Source of the DNA: a virus
Length of the DNA stretch: 64,000 nucleotides
Virus record (IMG/VR): IMGVR_UViG_3300007734_000755
Coordinates: 1 to 64,000 of that record
Reading direction: 5' to 3' (one strand)
The first letter of the stretch is position 1. Each line of letters starts with the position of its first letter. The translations under genes were made by a program, and so were the position numbers. Shown one piece after another: positions 38,634 through 47,323 of this stretch. The notes beneath the pieces were generated by a model. It had not been told where the DNA came from and made no database searches. It saw only the letters and a program-made list of their open reading frames with translations.

Positions 38634-39704
38634 TTAGACAACCTTGCCAGTAAGAATCCGGACAGCGTGAAGGCTGGCCTTGCCCTTGCTGGTTTCCTGC
38701 TTCATGATAAGCTGGTTGTTCAGCTTACCAAAGACGCCCGCAATCTTGGTCGCGGCTTCCGAGGGAAGGTTGACGTAGTATTCTGCCACGTTCTTTGCCT
38801 CTTCTTCCTTAAGCTGGCGGTCAAACACCTTGCTCGCGCCCATCTTTTCGATTAGGGCCAGATGCTCATTAAGCGAGAACTTCTTGGTCATCTTTTGAGC
38901 CTTGCCATTCAGAACATCCTCAACCTTAACCTGACGGTCATAGTTACGGATAAAGTCCGCGAAGCTGGTTGCAGCCTCAAACCCAACGAAACCCTGAACC
39001 AGAGCCTGCATTTCAGGAGTGCAACCCTTTTCTAGGAGCTTAGAACGGGTCAGGGTGTCACTAACTCTGGCCCACGAACGGCGCGAGGGATAAACCTTAT
39101 TCGGTTCGAACGTATCCGAGTGCTCAAGATGATTGCGATTGTTATTGATAAAGTCCCAGACTTCAACGGCAATCTTCTCCTTGCCCCAAGTTAGCCAATC
39201 CTCAACAGTCGGCTCCAAGTCGAAGCAGGTATAACGATCCAACTCTGCAATATCCATGTCAGAAACCTGATAGTTGCTGCCGTGGATGCCACCGTTGACC
39301 GCCGAGAAAATCAGAGTATCGGGGTGAAGAGTATTGCCAGCCAGCTTACGGCTATCGGTCAACTCAAATAGGCCCTGACGAACTTCCTGCGTACCACGAT
39401 CTACTTCGTCGAAGAACAGAACAACCGCTTCGCGGCAGGCGCGAGCCAACCAGTCGGGCGATGCCCAGCGAGTAAAGATCTTGCCCGTTTCGTCCTTATC
39501 CATGACCGGGAGACCAATCAGGTCGCCCTCAGTCATTTGAGACGCTCTACGTTCAACTACCGGAAGGTGGACGACATCATTTGCAAACTGGTATACCAGT
39601 TGCGATTTGCCAATGCCGTGACGGCCACGCATAAGGACTGGAAAACGAGCATCAGTGACCGACTTGACGATAGACATGAAGGTCGAAAAAGAAATTGTAG
39701 CCAT
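38634..39704 (-). CDS. MoxR-type AAA+ ATPase
   Basis: The start at 39704 (MATISFSTF) is chosen because no support exists for the longer frame. RGRHGIGKSQLV is the Walker A region and VVLFFDEVDRG the Walker B, followed by SAVNGG as sensor 1. The 356-aa protein fits MoxR ATPases, which work with VWA or DUF2201 partners such as the 35051 protein. The pair probably remodels or inserts metal into a target complex. Confidence 0.8.
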   Translation of the reverse strand: MATISFSTFMSIVKSVTDARFPVLMRGRHGIGKSQLVYQFANDVVHLPVVERRASQMTEGDLIGLPVMDKDETGKIFTRWASPDWLARACREAVVLFFDEVDRGTQEVRQGLFELTDSRKLAGNTLHPDTLIFSAVNGGIHGSNYQVSDMDIAELDRYTCFDLEPTVEDWLTWGKEKIAVEVWDFINNNRNHLEHSDTFEPNKVYPSRRSWARVSDTLTRSKLLEKGCTPEMQALVQGFVGFEAATSFADFIRNYDRQVKVEDVLNGKAQKMTKKFSLNEHLALIEKMGASKVFDRQLKEEEAKNVAEYYVNLPSEAATKIAGVFGKLNNQLIMKQETSKGKASLHAVRILTGKVV

Positions 39705-39858
39705 TATAAAACCTCTAATTAATAAAAGAAACCAAGGAACTGTGGGACTTGAACCGCTCAAGACACCCTCATCTTATAGCACCCTGTCATTCTCGTCAAG
39801 GACGCTTGTGAAAGCCCGTTTCCGGGCATCGACTAGCATCTCTGCTCATCGTGTCCCC
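39705..39858 (-). promoter_or_regulatory. leader of the MoxR gene with a GC-rich hairpin
   Basis: The transcript from 39859 would carry GCCCG-GAAA-CGGGC (39814-39827) followed by TTT, a short terminator-like hairpin, and a T-arm-like segment near 39740-39760. Attenuation is possible but unproven. Confidence 0.4.
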
Positions 39859-39887
39859 ATCTTAGCAAGGTGACACATTTCTGTCAA
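39859..39887 (-). promoter_or_regulatory. sigma70-like promoter for the MoxR gene
   Basis: TTGACA (39887-39882) and TAAGAT (39864-39859), 17-bp spacer. Confidence 0.65.
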
Positions 39888-39895
39888 GGATGACA

Positions 39896-40567
39896 CTAAT
39901 TCATCCTGTGTCCCGCCTTTAGGTAGGACTCTAATGTCCCGTGCGAAAGAATAGGATCTGTATAGGCATCAACAAAACCCTTTAGCTTTTCAAGCTCTTC
40001 TGGTTTTGCCTTATGAACAACTTCAACCTTCTTTGATGTTGGGGTTGGAGCGTAATACTTGTGATAAGGAAGATAAATTCTGCTCACAGTTTCGTTTGTT
40101 GTATCTACGGCCTTAACCATATACCAATTCTTGGGGCCAGTTCCAATCATTTCGTCCAGAAACTTGTTGAAGACTCCACTCGAGAAGTCTTCAATTACGA
40201 CCATTTTTTCTCCCTTTGGAGTACTTGCCCATCTCCAATCCTTTGCCATACCATTTAGCATACACCCTGGGCCAAATCCAATTTCATGGAGCCAGATAAA
40301 AGCAGCGTCCAAATTAGCTCGCTTTTCCAAGATATATTTTCGCTTAGCAGCAAATTTTACCGGACACTGGGTGGAGAAATGTCCTGCGTCTCCACACCCC
40401 CCACAAATCTTCTTAAGACCCTTGGCCTTATTAAGGACCTTCTTGGCATAAATATCCCCTGCTGAGGCACACTCCAAGAGTCTTTTACATTCAAGGGGGG
40501 TATGCGGTGGAGTAGTACCGCAGTAGGCGCATCTTGTGTTGTTGCGTGTCGTATACATTGGTCTCAT
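39896..40567 (-). CDS. zinc-knuckle protein
   Basis: The 223-aa protein has two Cys motifs near the N-terminus: CAYCGTTPPHTPLEC and a perfect CCHC knuckle CGGCGDAGHFSTQC (Cx2Cx4Hx4C). CCHC knuckles bind single-stranded RNA or DNA. The C-terminal domain (about 90-220) is related in layout to the next protein. It starts at the stop of its neighbour and is probably co-translated. Confidence 0.7.
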   Translation of the reverse strand: MRPMYTTRNNTRCAYCGTTPPHTPLECKRLLECASAGDIYAKKVLNKAKGLKKICGGCGDAGHFSTQCPVKFAAKRKYILEKRANLDAAFIWLHEIGFGPGCMLNGMAKDWRWASTPKGEKMVVIEDFSSGVFNKFLDEMIGTGPKNWYMVKAVDTTNETVSRIYLPYHKYYAPTPTSKKVEVVHKAKPEELEKLKGFVDAYTDPILSHGTLESYLKAGHRMN

Positions 40568-41340
40568 TAAACCTCTACTTTTGTTTTTAATTCTTTCTTG
40601 GCAGCCCGATTGGCCTTCCAGTAAGATTCAGCGTCTGAATACTTAAGGATTAGTGGCTTAAGATCCATAAACTTAGAAACGGTGTTATGGACTTCTTCCT
40701 CGGTCGCCTCTGAAATTACGTCGTACCCCGATACGGACAAATCTCTCATTTCCTTATCTGTAGGATGTTCTCTGCCACCATCAATTTTTCTTATCCAAGT
40801 TTTAGCTCCTTCTTGGAGAGGCCCTGTTGCTGTAAGAGACAATTCTAGTACCTTGCGGTATAGACCGGGAATTGACATTTCTGTTGTGAATCTCTGATTC
40901 ACTTTTTCTGGCTCGGCCAAAGTATCAATCTTAAGATAACCAGTACTTTCTGTTCTAACGCCCTGAACATTGACTCTGGAAATTATAAAATTTGCGTACT
41001 CATAACTATGAGTACCATCTCTATTGGTTTGTGGAGTTGAATAATACCGGTATGGTAATGGCCCGTAAAGGAATGCTCCTGTCGCGATTTTCTTCTCCTT
41101 AATAATGGAGATCGCCGCACAGGTTCCTGCCCAGTCGGATTTTGCTTCTAGCAAATCTTGGTTATATCTTTCTAGACATCTAGCGAGATTATGATCTTCA
41201 CTCTTGCAGAAGGAGCATTTTCTAGCCTTTACTCTTTCTAGTTGTCCCTTAGCCCAATCATCTCCATTTGCGGCGGAGGCAATCATTGTTGGACACTTTA
41301 GTCTATTGTGCCCCATCGTATAGCAATAACTACATCTCAT
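40567..41340 (-). CDS. double zinc-knuckle protein
   Basis: The 257-aa protein has two perfect CCHC knuckles, CSYCYTMGHNRLKC and CSFCKSEDHNLARC, in its first 60 residues, and a folded C-terminal domain. It is a paralogue of the 39896 protein. Such knuckles are typical of retroviral Gag and eukaryotic RNA-binding proteins and are unusual in phages. Likely nucleic-acid binding. Confidence 0.72.
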   Translation of the reverse strand: MRCSYCYTMGHNRLKCPTMIASAANGDDWAKGQLERVKARKCSFCKSEDHNLARCLERYNQDLLEAKSDWAGTCAAISIIKEKKIATGAFLYGPLPYRYYSTPQTNRDGTHSYEYANFIISRVNVQGVRTESTGYLKIDTLAEPEKVNQRFTTEMSIPGLYRKVLELSLTATGPLQEGAKTWIRKIDGGREHPTDKEMRDLSVSGYDVISEATEEEVHNTVSKFMDLKPLILKYSDAESYWKANRAAKKELKTKVEV

Positions 41341-41656
41341 CTTTTGTTTCTCCTTCAGAATCTTCGTAAAACATATCTTCGATAACGCTGCTTATTTCAT
41401 CTGCCCCCATCGCAGATAGCTCCTCTAGAGTTTTTCCTCTTAGAATGGAGACAACATCATAAACATATGGGGCGAACTCGCTTCTTAGTATAAGGACTGT
41501 GTCTTTTTCTGTCAACTCTAGGAGAAAGTATCCATCCTCATAAATCCATCTCGATTTAGTGAGATTAGAAATGCCGGCGTTCAACGCCTCTAGCATTGTT
41601 TCTCTTACTTCGTTTCTGAATTGATTTCTTCTATTATAAAAGCTCTCAAGCACCAT
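41330..41656 (-). CDS. 108-aa protein of unknown function
   Basis: The start at 41656 (MVLESFYNRRN) is chosen because the promoter at 41684-41712 would start transcription downstream of the longer start at 41683. It is acidic, alpha/beta. No family is recognised. Confidence 0.5.
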   Translation of the reverse strand: MVLESFYNRRNQFRNEVRETMLEALNAGISNLTKSRWIYEDGYFLLELTEKDTVLILRSEFAPYVYDVVSILRGKTLEELSAMGADEISSVIEDMFYEDSEGETKDEM

Positions 41657-41683
41657 GCTCAACCTCGTCTTTGGTGAGAACAC

Positions 41684-41712
41684 AGTGTAGCAGGAGGGGA
41701 CTTTGCCGTCAA
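41684..41712 (-). promoter_or_regulatory. sigma70-like promoter
   Basis: TTGACG (41712-41707) and TACACT (41689-41684), 17-bp spacer. It drives the 41656 gene and the zinc-knuckle genes. Confidence 0.65.
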
Positions 41713-41722
41713 TCTCGAGCTA

Positions 41723-42760
41723 TTAATCTATATCTGAGGGCTTCTTATCTGGTTCGTTCTTATTTCTTGGTTTGGGATCTGGCGAGGGCGGAAGAGAACT
41801 TATATCTTCTCTTCCGCTAATAAAGTCAATAACCGCTCCCATCACATCCAACAACATTGTAACATCAGCTAGGGCATCATGCCAACCCTTGTTTTCTACA
41901 TCGAAAGCCTTTATGAGCTTTCCCAGAGATACTGTTAACTTTCCCTTGTCACTGGTTAGGGCTCTTAGAAGCCGACTATCCTCTGGAGATAGTTCTACCC
42001 CTGCCGCAGAATCCTGTTGAAACTTCTTTAGACCAGGGACCAAAAACTTTCTGAATAGATTAACCGTATCAAATACGATATCATGAGGAGGTTGCATACC
42101 AGCTCTCGTATAGAAGTTATTAACATAGCCGACATCGAACGGAGCATTTTGTGCAACCAATACTCTTCTTGGATATTTATCCAGAAATTCAATAAATTGA
42201 CGAGCAGCATCCACTGGGGAAACAAACTTAACGCTGGCGGGAACATCGCCAAGTTTTGTACCCTCTGGCGCATTAAGGAAGGCAGATCTCTTAGCCTTTT
42301 CTTTATTGGGAGAAACTCCATATCCTGTCATTCTAAATATATCTGGAATGGTTTTGAATGGTAATTTTCCCTGTCTAACTCTCTTAACTCCCGGAGCGGC
42401 ATCAACTGCGGCAGCTCTTGCGTCCCTTACTCTTTCCTGACCCTTCTCTTTTTCCCACCCCATGAATCCCTTGGTTCTATCAGCAAGCTTTACCTTGATA
42501 TTAAACTTTTCTAGAATCTCCGGCTTATCCTTAAACCCATTTACGTTAACTGCTATGGCAGCAATCTGCGTTATTTGGTTATAATCTTTTTCTGAGGCTA
42601 ATCCGGTTGTTTCCGTATCAAAGAATATCCACGTCTTATTGGAGGATTTTTCAATCTTTTCAAGGAACTCTGCAAAACTACTCCCATAATCTTCGGACCT
42701 TAAGACATCTTCTTTCAACGTCTTAAATTTTCTCCAACTTTCAAATAGTTTTATCATCAT
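41723..42760 (-). CDS. DEDDh 3'-5' exonuclease with N-terminal tag
   Basis: The 345-aa protein starts MMIKLFESWRKFKTLKED, the tag seen in other genes here. The exonuclease core has FFDTETTG (residues 47-54), QNAPFDVGYV and HDALADV, i.e. the DEDDh residues. It belongs to the DnaQ superfamily. A proofreading role with the DnaE polymerase is possible, but the tag suggests packaging in the virion instead. Confidence 0.75.
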   Translation of the reverse strand: MMIKLFESWRKFKTLKEDVLRSEDYGSSFAEFLEKIEKSSNKTWIFFDTETTGLASEKDYNQITQIAAIAVNVNGFKDKPEILEKFNIKVKLADRTKGFMGWEKEKGQERVRDARAAAVDAAPGVKRVRQGKLPFKTIPDIFRMTGYGVSPNKEKAKRSAFLNAPEGTKLGDVPASVKFVSPVDAARQFIEFLDKYPRRVLVAQNAPFDVGYVNNFYTRAGMQPPHDIVFDTVNLFRKFLVPGLKKFQQDSAAGVELSPEDSRLLRALTSDKGKLTVSLGKLIKAFDVENKGWHDALADVTMLLDVMGAVIDFISGREDISSLPPSPDPKPRNKNEPDKKPSDID

Positions 42761-42762
42761 TC

Positions 42763-43161
42763 TTAATCTTCCTTCTTATGCCTGTACTGTTGTTTCTTAA
42801 CCTTCTTTTCTTTCTTTGGTTCTTGTTTGGGCTTTTCCTTGGCCACAAATGGCTTGATAGCTCCATCTAATTCCTTGACCGAAATCCAGTCATGACCCTT
42901 AACATAATCCTTGCTGTCATTTTCATATATTTTTACCAAGGCATATTTTTCTTCTGTTTCCTCATCCGTTTGAAACTTAGTAATCTCAAACGGAGAATTA
43001 CCTCCAACTGTTATAGCAAGAGTTCTTCTGCAATATGGAATCTTATCTAACAAATCTGCTTTGGTACAAAAAGAATAAAGAGGACCTGTTTCTATTTCTA
43101 GGTTCTTTTCGAGGTCTTCTTCCTCTGTAAATCTCCTAAAATTTTCTAATAGTTCCCTCAT
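42763..43161 (-). CDS. tagged 132-aa protein with a basic tail
   Basis: It starts MRELLENFRRFTEEED, a tag-like helix, and ends with a Lys-rich tail (EKKVKKQQYRHKKED). The middle is beta-rich. The leader holds a hairpin shared with the 13990 gene and a CTATTTATA motif. Probably virion-associated; inference. Confidence 0.55.
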   Translation of the reverse strand: MRELLENFRRFTEEEDLEKNLEIETGPLYSFCTKADLLDKIPYCRRTLAITVGGNSPFEITKFQTDEETEEKYALVKIYENDSKDYVKGHDWISVKELDGAIKPFVAKEKPKQEPKKEKKVKKQQYRHKKED

Positions 43162-43198
43162 ATGTATGCCCCAGGGGTATAGTAGTGGTCTAGTACCC

Positions 43199-43207
43199 TA
43201 TAAATAG
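43199..43207 (-). promoter_or_regulatory. candidate late-promoter motif CTATTTATA
   Basis: The minus strand reads CTATTTATA, 38 nt upstream of the 43161 start. It is one member of the recurring motif set. Confidence 0.4.
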
Positions 43208-43238
43208 TATAGAAAAACATAAGACACAAATACTCGTG

Positions 43239-43448
43239 TCAAAGTATCTCCCAACAAACTTCTTCCTTCGAAAGCCAAACGGATTGCGTGTTTTCCGACA
43301 AATCAATATAACATATTTCGAATGCATTATCGAAAAGTTGATCAGAAACGATTCCCTCTAGCTCCCAAGGGTGATCTCTGTTAAACGGAGGAAGAAACCT
43401 TACTTTTACTAGGTCTCCTGTTTGTGGAAGCGGTTTTTGATAGATCAT
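43239..43448 (-). CDS. 69-aa protein, SH3-like
   Basis: The start MIYQKPLPQTGDLVKV (43448) is chosen over an upstream codon lying deeper in the neighbour. GDLVKVRFLPPF and the rest suggest a small barrel. It overlaps the next gene by 68 nt. Confidence 0.45.
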   Translation of the reverse strand: MIYQKPLPQTGDLVKVRFLPPFNRDHPWELEGIVSDQLFDNAFEICYIDLSENTQSVWLSKEEVCWEIL

Positions 43449-43746
43449 TTTTTCCTTCTTTATCCTCAACAAGAACCTTTATTGTATTCCTAGCGTTTGA
43501 ATAAACTGCGGAGAACGGAACATGGGTCTTAACCCAAGTAATCATTTCGTCATCTGACCCAAACGGTCTAGAGTATACTGTTAGTTCTGTTTTGTTTTTG
43601 TAATTAAATCCTGACGCCACTTCTTTCCAATCCTTAAAGGTTGGATCAAGGATCTTGGTATATGCGCCTTTCTTGATACCGTCTATTTGAATACGGTAAT
43701 CGGTTTTATCCTTCATTTTTATATAGGCCCAAACTGTTGCTTTCAT
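43381..43746 (-). CDS. 121-aa protein with a basic tail
   Basis: The start MKATVWAYIKMKDK (43746) is followed by a beta-rich body and a tail of Lys, Ser and Arg. Function unknown. Confidence 0.5.
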   Translation of the reverse strand: MKATVWAYIKMKDKTDYRIQIDGIKKGAYTKILDPTFKDWKEVASGFNYKNKTELTVYSRPFGSDDEMITWVKTHVPFSAVYSNARNTIKVLVEDKEGKNDLSKTASTNRRPSKSKVSSSV

Positions 43747-43806
43747 TGTTTTTTGTGAGAACAAAATCGTTCTCTCCCTTGTTAATTATTGTTGATGTTT
43801 TCTATC

Positions 43807-44226
43807 TTACTGAACTTCAAAATCTTTTTGGAGCGGTACTTTTTTTGGTACTGATGGAATCGTTATTGTTAATACTCCATTTTCCAGAGTTGATGTCAGT
43901 TTCTCCCAATTTAATTGGGAAACATTATGCGACACCTTAAACGATGGAATAAATCTACTATTTGTGCAGGTAAGGGTCAATTCCTTGCCGTCTGTAACTC
44001 TTATCTTAATATCATCTTTCTTTGCTCCAGGTAGTGGGATAAAAATTTTCTGTCCTTCTACGCTAGTTTCGTACGCTGCCTCTTTGTAGCAGAAGCTACT
44101 AGTCATCAATAAGTCTCGTTTAGTAGTTTTGCCACCTGTCTGGACTGGTGTAGGACCAAACATTTCTTCGAGAACAGAGTTTACGTCCGTTAAAACAGTA
44201 GACCAATCATTTACGTTGCTATTCAT
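43807..44226 (-). CDS. small heat-shock protein (Hsp20)
   Basis: The start at 44226 (MNSNVNDWSTVL) fits the consensus promoter just upstream. The 139-aa protein has the alpha-crystallin pattern: FIPLPGAKKDDIKI, KELTLTC and LENGVLTITIP. Hsp20 holdases keep unfolded proteins soluble. It lies near the GroEL-like gene. Confidence 0.8.
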   Translation of the reverse strand: MNSNVNDWSTVLTDVNSVLEEMFGPTPVQTGGKTTKRDLLMTSSFCYKEAAYETSVEGQKIFIPLPGAKKDDIKIRVTDGKELTLTCTNSRFIPSFKVSHNVSQLNWEKLTSTLENGVLTITIPSVPKKVPLQKDFEVQ

Positions 44227-44266
44227 TATTTTTTTCTCCTTGTTAATGGTTGTTGCCAACCGGCTC

Positions 44267-44295
44267 ATTATAATCTGAGTGTTGTTATCTGTCAA
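44267..44295 (-). promoter_or_regulatory. perfect-consensus sigma70 promoter for Hsp20
   Basis: TTGACA (44295-44290) and TATAAT (44272-44267), 17-bp spacer. Confidence 0.8.
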
Positions 44296-45034
44296 GCTCG
44301 TCCGGAAATTTAGATGAATACCCAATTGATCGATACATCATCTTCAAAAGGTTTATCTTTAACAAGATCTTAGGATATCTGTTTCCCAGCTTAGAAAGGG
44401 AGTGTACGTCTGTAAACATCTTCTCTGCATAAACGTTAAAATCGTTTTCGTCGTTTGTTAAAGAATAATTCTTTAAGAACCCATCAGATAACAAATCTTC
44501 TGTAACACCCTCAGAGAAACTCTGGCTTCTTAAACATTTATTTAGATAATCCTTGGTGTAATAATATCTATTCTTCACCATCTTCCATTCTAAGATCTGA
44601 ATATAGCTTAATTTCTTATAAATGTTGCTAGAGAACTCATGATTCAATGTATTAATATAAATTTTGTTTTCAAGATCGCGATTGCCGTAATCATCTAGAC
44701 ATACAAAAATAGTTTTTCCATTACTTAGCCCACCAACATCGACCCCATTAAGTTTGAGATCTCTCAGGAGGTCTATCTCTTCAATGTTCTTCTGGAGAAA
44801 TTTGTAATCGTATGTGTTTAAAAAGATAGAAAGTGGTCTATAAACACTAACAAGTTGTTGATCTGTCCCAGCGACTCCAGAAATAGAGGATGACGGGAAT
44901 GTCATGGACGCCACCCTGCAATTTATCTTAATATTGTATGCCTTAGATAGAGCATCTATCTGCTGGTTACATTCAAGACCATGAGCGTTTGTTGCAAGAA
45001 ATAAACAAAGAAACAAGAGGTATCTTAGATACAC
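44285..45034 (-). CDS. secreted peptidase-like protein with HEFSS motif
   Basis: The 249-aa protein starts with a signal peptide (MYLRYLLFLCLFLATNAHG). It contains TLNHEFSSNIY and later GFLKNYSLTNDENDFNVYAE, the layout of putative zinc-binding metallopeptidases, but the second His of HExxH is Ser. It may be a divergent or inactive enzyme acting in the periplasm. The relation is by pattern only. Confidence 0.5.
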   Translation of the reverse strand: MYLRYLLFLCLFLATNAHGLECNQQIDALSKAYNIKINCRVASMTFPSSSISGVAGTDQQLVSVYRPLSIFLNTYDYKFLQKNIEEIDLLRDLKLNGVDVGGLSNGKTIFVCLDDYGNRDLENKIYINTLNHEFSSNIYKKLSYIQILEWKMVKNRYYYTKDYLNKCLRSQSFSEGVTEDLLSDGFLKNYSLTNDENDFNVYAEKMFTDVHSLSKLGNRYPKILLKINLLKMMYRSIGYSSKFPDELDR

Positions 45035-45046
45035 GACTTAGCCTGG

Positions 45047-45373
45047 CTAATGAACTCTAATACTGTACCCTGTTATTCTGGCAAACGATGTTTCAATTTC
45101 CTCAAGAATTTTTTTGTTCTGAGAAAAAGTTTCTATGGTGTTCTTAGCAACTAGAAATTCTTTTCCGCTTTGTTCTAAAAGTTCTTTTGCTTCCGCCGAA
45201 AATTTATCAATTGTATTGATATACAAATTAGCGAGCCTAAAACTTCGATCATCAGATGGGCAGTTGTTCAACAGCTCTGTAAGGACTAGCTTACCTCTCA
45301 TTCGCATAGAGGTCAACAGCTTGTCTACTTCTTCGAGTTTGTTTCTCTCAATCTTAAATTTTTGAGTCTTCAT
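45047..45373 (-). CDS. 108-aa helical protein
   Basis: It consists of charged helices with coiled-coil character (FKIERNKLEEVDKLL). ATGA-coupled to the upstream gene. Function unknown. Confidence 0.5.
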   Translation of the reverse strand: MKTQKFKIERNKLEEVDKLLTSMRMRGKLVLTELLNNCPSDDRSFRLANLYINTIDKFSAEAKELLEQSGKEFLVAKNTIETFSQNKKILEEIETSFARITGYSIRVH

Positions 45374-45753
45374 TTACCAGCTGATCCAAGTTCCTTAAGA
45401 GTCTTGATCGCATCAACCAATTCAGATAAACCTTTTGGGTCCGCTGATTTTTCGACTTCCGGCTGTGGAGGAATTGGGGCTGGAGGCTGTTCTTTTTTTG
45501 GAGCTAAATGTTCTGCATATGCCCCAATGTTGTTCTTGAGGCTTTCTAACATAATACTAACAACCCCAATGTTTTCTTGAGCTTGAGTTATGGCTTCAAT
45601 AGACCCCTCTAGATCTCTCTCTAAACAGTGAGCTGCAAAAGACTTAAGGTTGCAAACCATTTCATTCGCAGACTCTGCGGCATCTTCGGCATCATTTGCC
45701 ATTTTTCGTAGCCACTCTTCCTTCTTAGTAACTGATGTATAATATACTAACAC
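45370..45753 (-). CDS. 127-aa helical protein with a Pro-rich linker
   Basis: The GTG at 45753 has a GGAGG 6 nt upstream, inside the end of the chaperonin gene. That decides the start. A helical N-terminal domain is followed by a KKEQPPAPIPPQPEVEK linker and a final helix. Function unknown. Confidence 0.55.
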   Translation of the reverse strand: MLVYYTSVTKKEEWLRKMANDAEDAAESANEMVCNLKSFAAHCLERDLEGSIEAITQAQENIGVVSIMLESLKNNIGAYAEHLAPKKEQPPAPIPPQPEVEKSADPKGLSELVDAIKTLKELGSAGK

Positions 45754-45754
45754 T

Positions 45755-47323
45755 CTATACCTCCACTATTGCATTACTCGTCGTAATGAGGGTTGATACT
45801 ACCGATATTGAATTTCTGACGGCAGCCGTGGTTACTCTAACAGGATCCACGATTCCTGCTTTATATAAGTCTATAATAACTTTCTTCTTAACGTCTAGCC
45901 CAAACCCATATTTTGACTTAAGCACTTTTGACGCAAGTACCTGAGATTCTAGGTCAAGATTGTCGCAAATCTTCTCGAATGGGGCAACTAGGGATCTCTT
46001 AACTATGTCGTATCCTATGGCCTGTTCCTCGGCTAGGGAAGGGGTTTTAAGGGCCTTAGCTGCCTTCAGGAGCGTTGTTCCGCCACCAGGGTGAATACCG
46101 CCTAGCTGTGCTGACTTAACCGCTTCTAGGGCATCCTCAATACGGTGTTTCTTTTCTATAATTTCTACCTCACTCGACCCACCAACTCGTATGGTAACAA
46201 CCCCGCTGGAGAGTCTCGTTATTCGCTCCTGGATTCTCTTACATTCCTCGAGATCATCTGTCTCCTTAATAAGATCTCTAAGCGATTCAGTACGCTTTTC
46301 AACCTCTACCATTGATCCCTTTCCGCCTATAATTGCAGACTGTTGCTTGCCAATTTCTACAGACTTACATCTGCCAAAATCAGAGAGAGTAAACTGGGAA
46401 AAATCCTCCCCCGACTCGCGAGTAAAGAACTTTCCGCCGGTTGCTATTGCAAGATCAGATAAGACGTTTCTTCTTTCCTCTCCATAATATGGGGCCTTGA
46501 CAGCAACAACCTTCATGGAATTTTTTATCGTATTCATGATAAGAGAAGCAAGCAACTGTCCCTCAATATCATCCGTCACGATTATCAACGGCTTCTTTTC
46601 TCTTGCTGCTAATTCCAATACTGGGAGTATTGGTTCGACATATTCAAGTTTCCAATCAGTAATGAAAAGGAGACAATCATTGTGTTTCGCAACCTTTCTC
46701 ATCTCATCAGTTATAAACCTTGACGATAAAAATCCAGATTCAAAGATGAATCCTTCTGTTAGGTCTAATTCTGTTTCATATGACTTAGAATCGTCGATTG
46801 TTATTGCTCCATTCTTACCGGCAAGATCAACTGCCTTAGTTATTAACTTCCCAATAACAGCGTCATTATTAGATGATATGGTGGCAATATTTTCTATATC
46901 AGCAAGGCTGGTTATATCCTTGGAGTTTTCCACAATAAACTTAATAGCATCTTCGCAGGCTAAATCCATACCGCGCTTCATTTCTGTTGGAGAAACTCCG
47001 GATGATAAATATTTCTGAGCCTCACATAACATGCGGTACGCCAGTAGGGTACTAGTAGTGGTCCCATCTCCGGCTTCGTTTGCGGTCTGTAGAGCAGCTT
47101 GCTTTAGAATTTGTGCTCCAACATTCTCAAATGGGTCATCAAAATCAACAAACCGAGCTACAGTTACTCCGTCTTTTGTTATTATTGGTCTTCTTTCTTT
47201 CTGTTGTAGTATTACGTTTCTCCCTCCAGGCCCAAGAGTAGAAGAAACGATATTAGATAGCTTTTCTACTCCGGATAGTATCTTTTCTTGAAGGAGTTTG
47301 TTCCCCTCGTACACCTTTGACAT
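45755..47323 (-). CDS. GroEL-like group I chaperonin
   Basis: The 522-aa protein has the chaperonin signatures LGPGGRNV, TKDGVTVARF, AGDGTTTSTLL and QLGGIHPGGGTTLL. The order matches equatorial, intermediate and apical domains. It lacks the GGM-rich C-terminal tail and is slightly shorter than bacterial GroEL. No GroES is visible in the window. Phage chaperonins of this type are known in other large phages (for example EL and OBP) and probably fold virion proteins. Confidence 0.92.
   Translation of the reverse strand: MSKVYEGNKLLQEKILSGVEKLSNIVSSTLGPGGRNVILQQKERRPIITKDGVTVARFVDFDDPFENVGAQILKQAALQTANEAGDGTTTSTLLAYRMLCEAQKYLSSGVSPTEMKRGMDLACEDAIKFIVENSKDITSLADIENIATISSNNDAVIGKLITKAVDLAGKNGAITIDDSKSYETELDLTEGFIFESGFLSSRFITDEMRKVAKHNDCLLFITDWKLEYVEPILPVLELAAREKKPLIIVTDDIEGQLLASLIMNTIKNSMKVVAVKAPYYGEERRNVLSDLAIATGGKFFTRESGEDFSQFTLSDFGRCKSVEIGKQQSAIIGGKGSMVEVEKRTESLRDLIKETDDLEECKRIQERITRLSSGVVTIRVGGSSEVEIIEKKHRIEDALEAVKSAQLGGIHPGGGTTLLKAAKALKTPSLAEEQAIGYDIVKRSLVAPFEKICDNLDLESQVLASKVLKSKYGFGLDVKKKVIIDLYKAGIVDPVRVTTAAVRNSISVVSTLITTSNAIVEV

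Noticed and set aside
39738-39770. T-arm-like sequence TTCAAGT with flanking pairs before the MoxR gene
   Set aside because: No matching acceptor, D-arm or anticodon arm within 100 bp; the T-stem pairs poorly. Kept only as part of the leader.
46497-47018. 173-aa plus-strand open frame
   Set aside because: Antisense to the chaperonin core, whose residues are strongly conserved.
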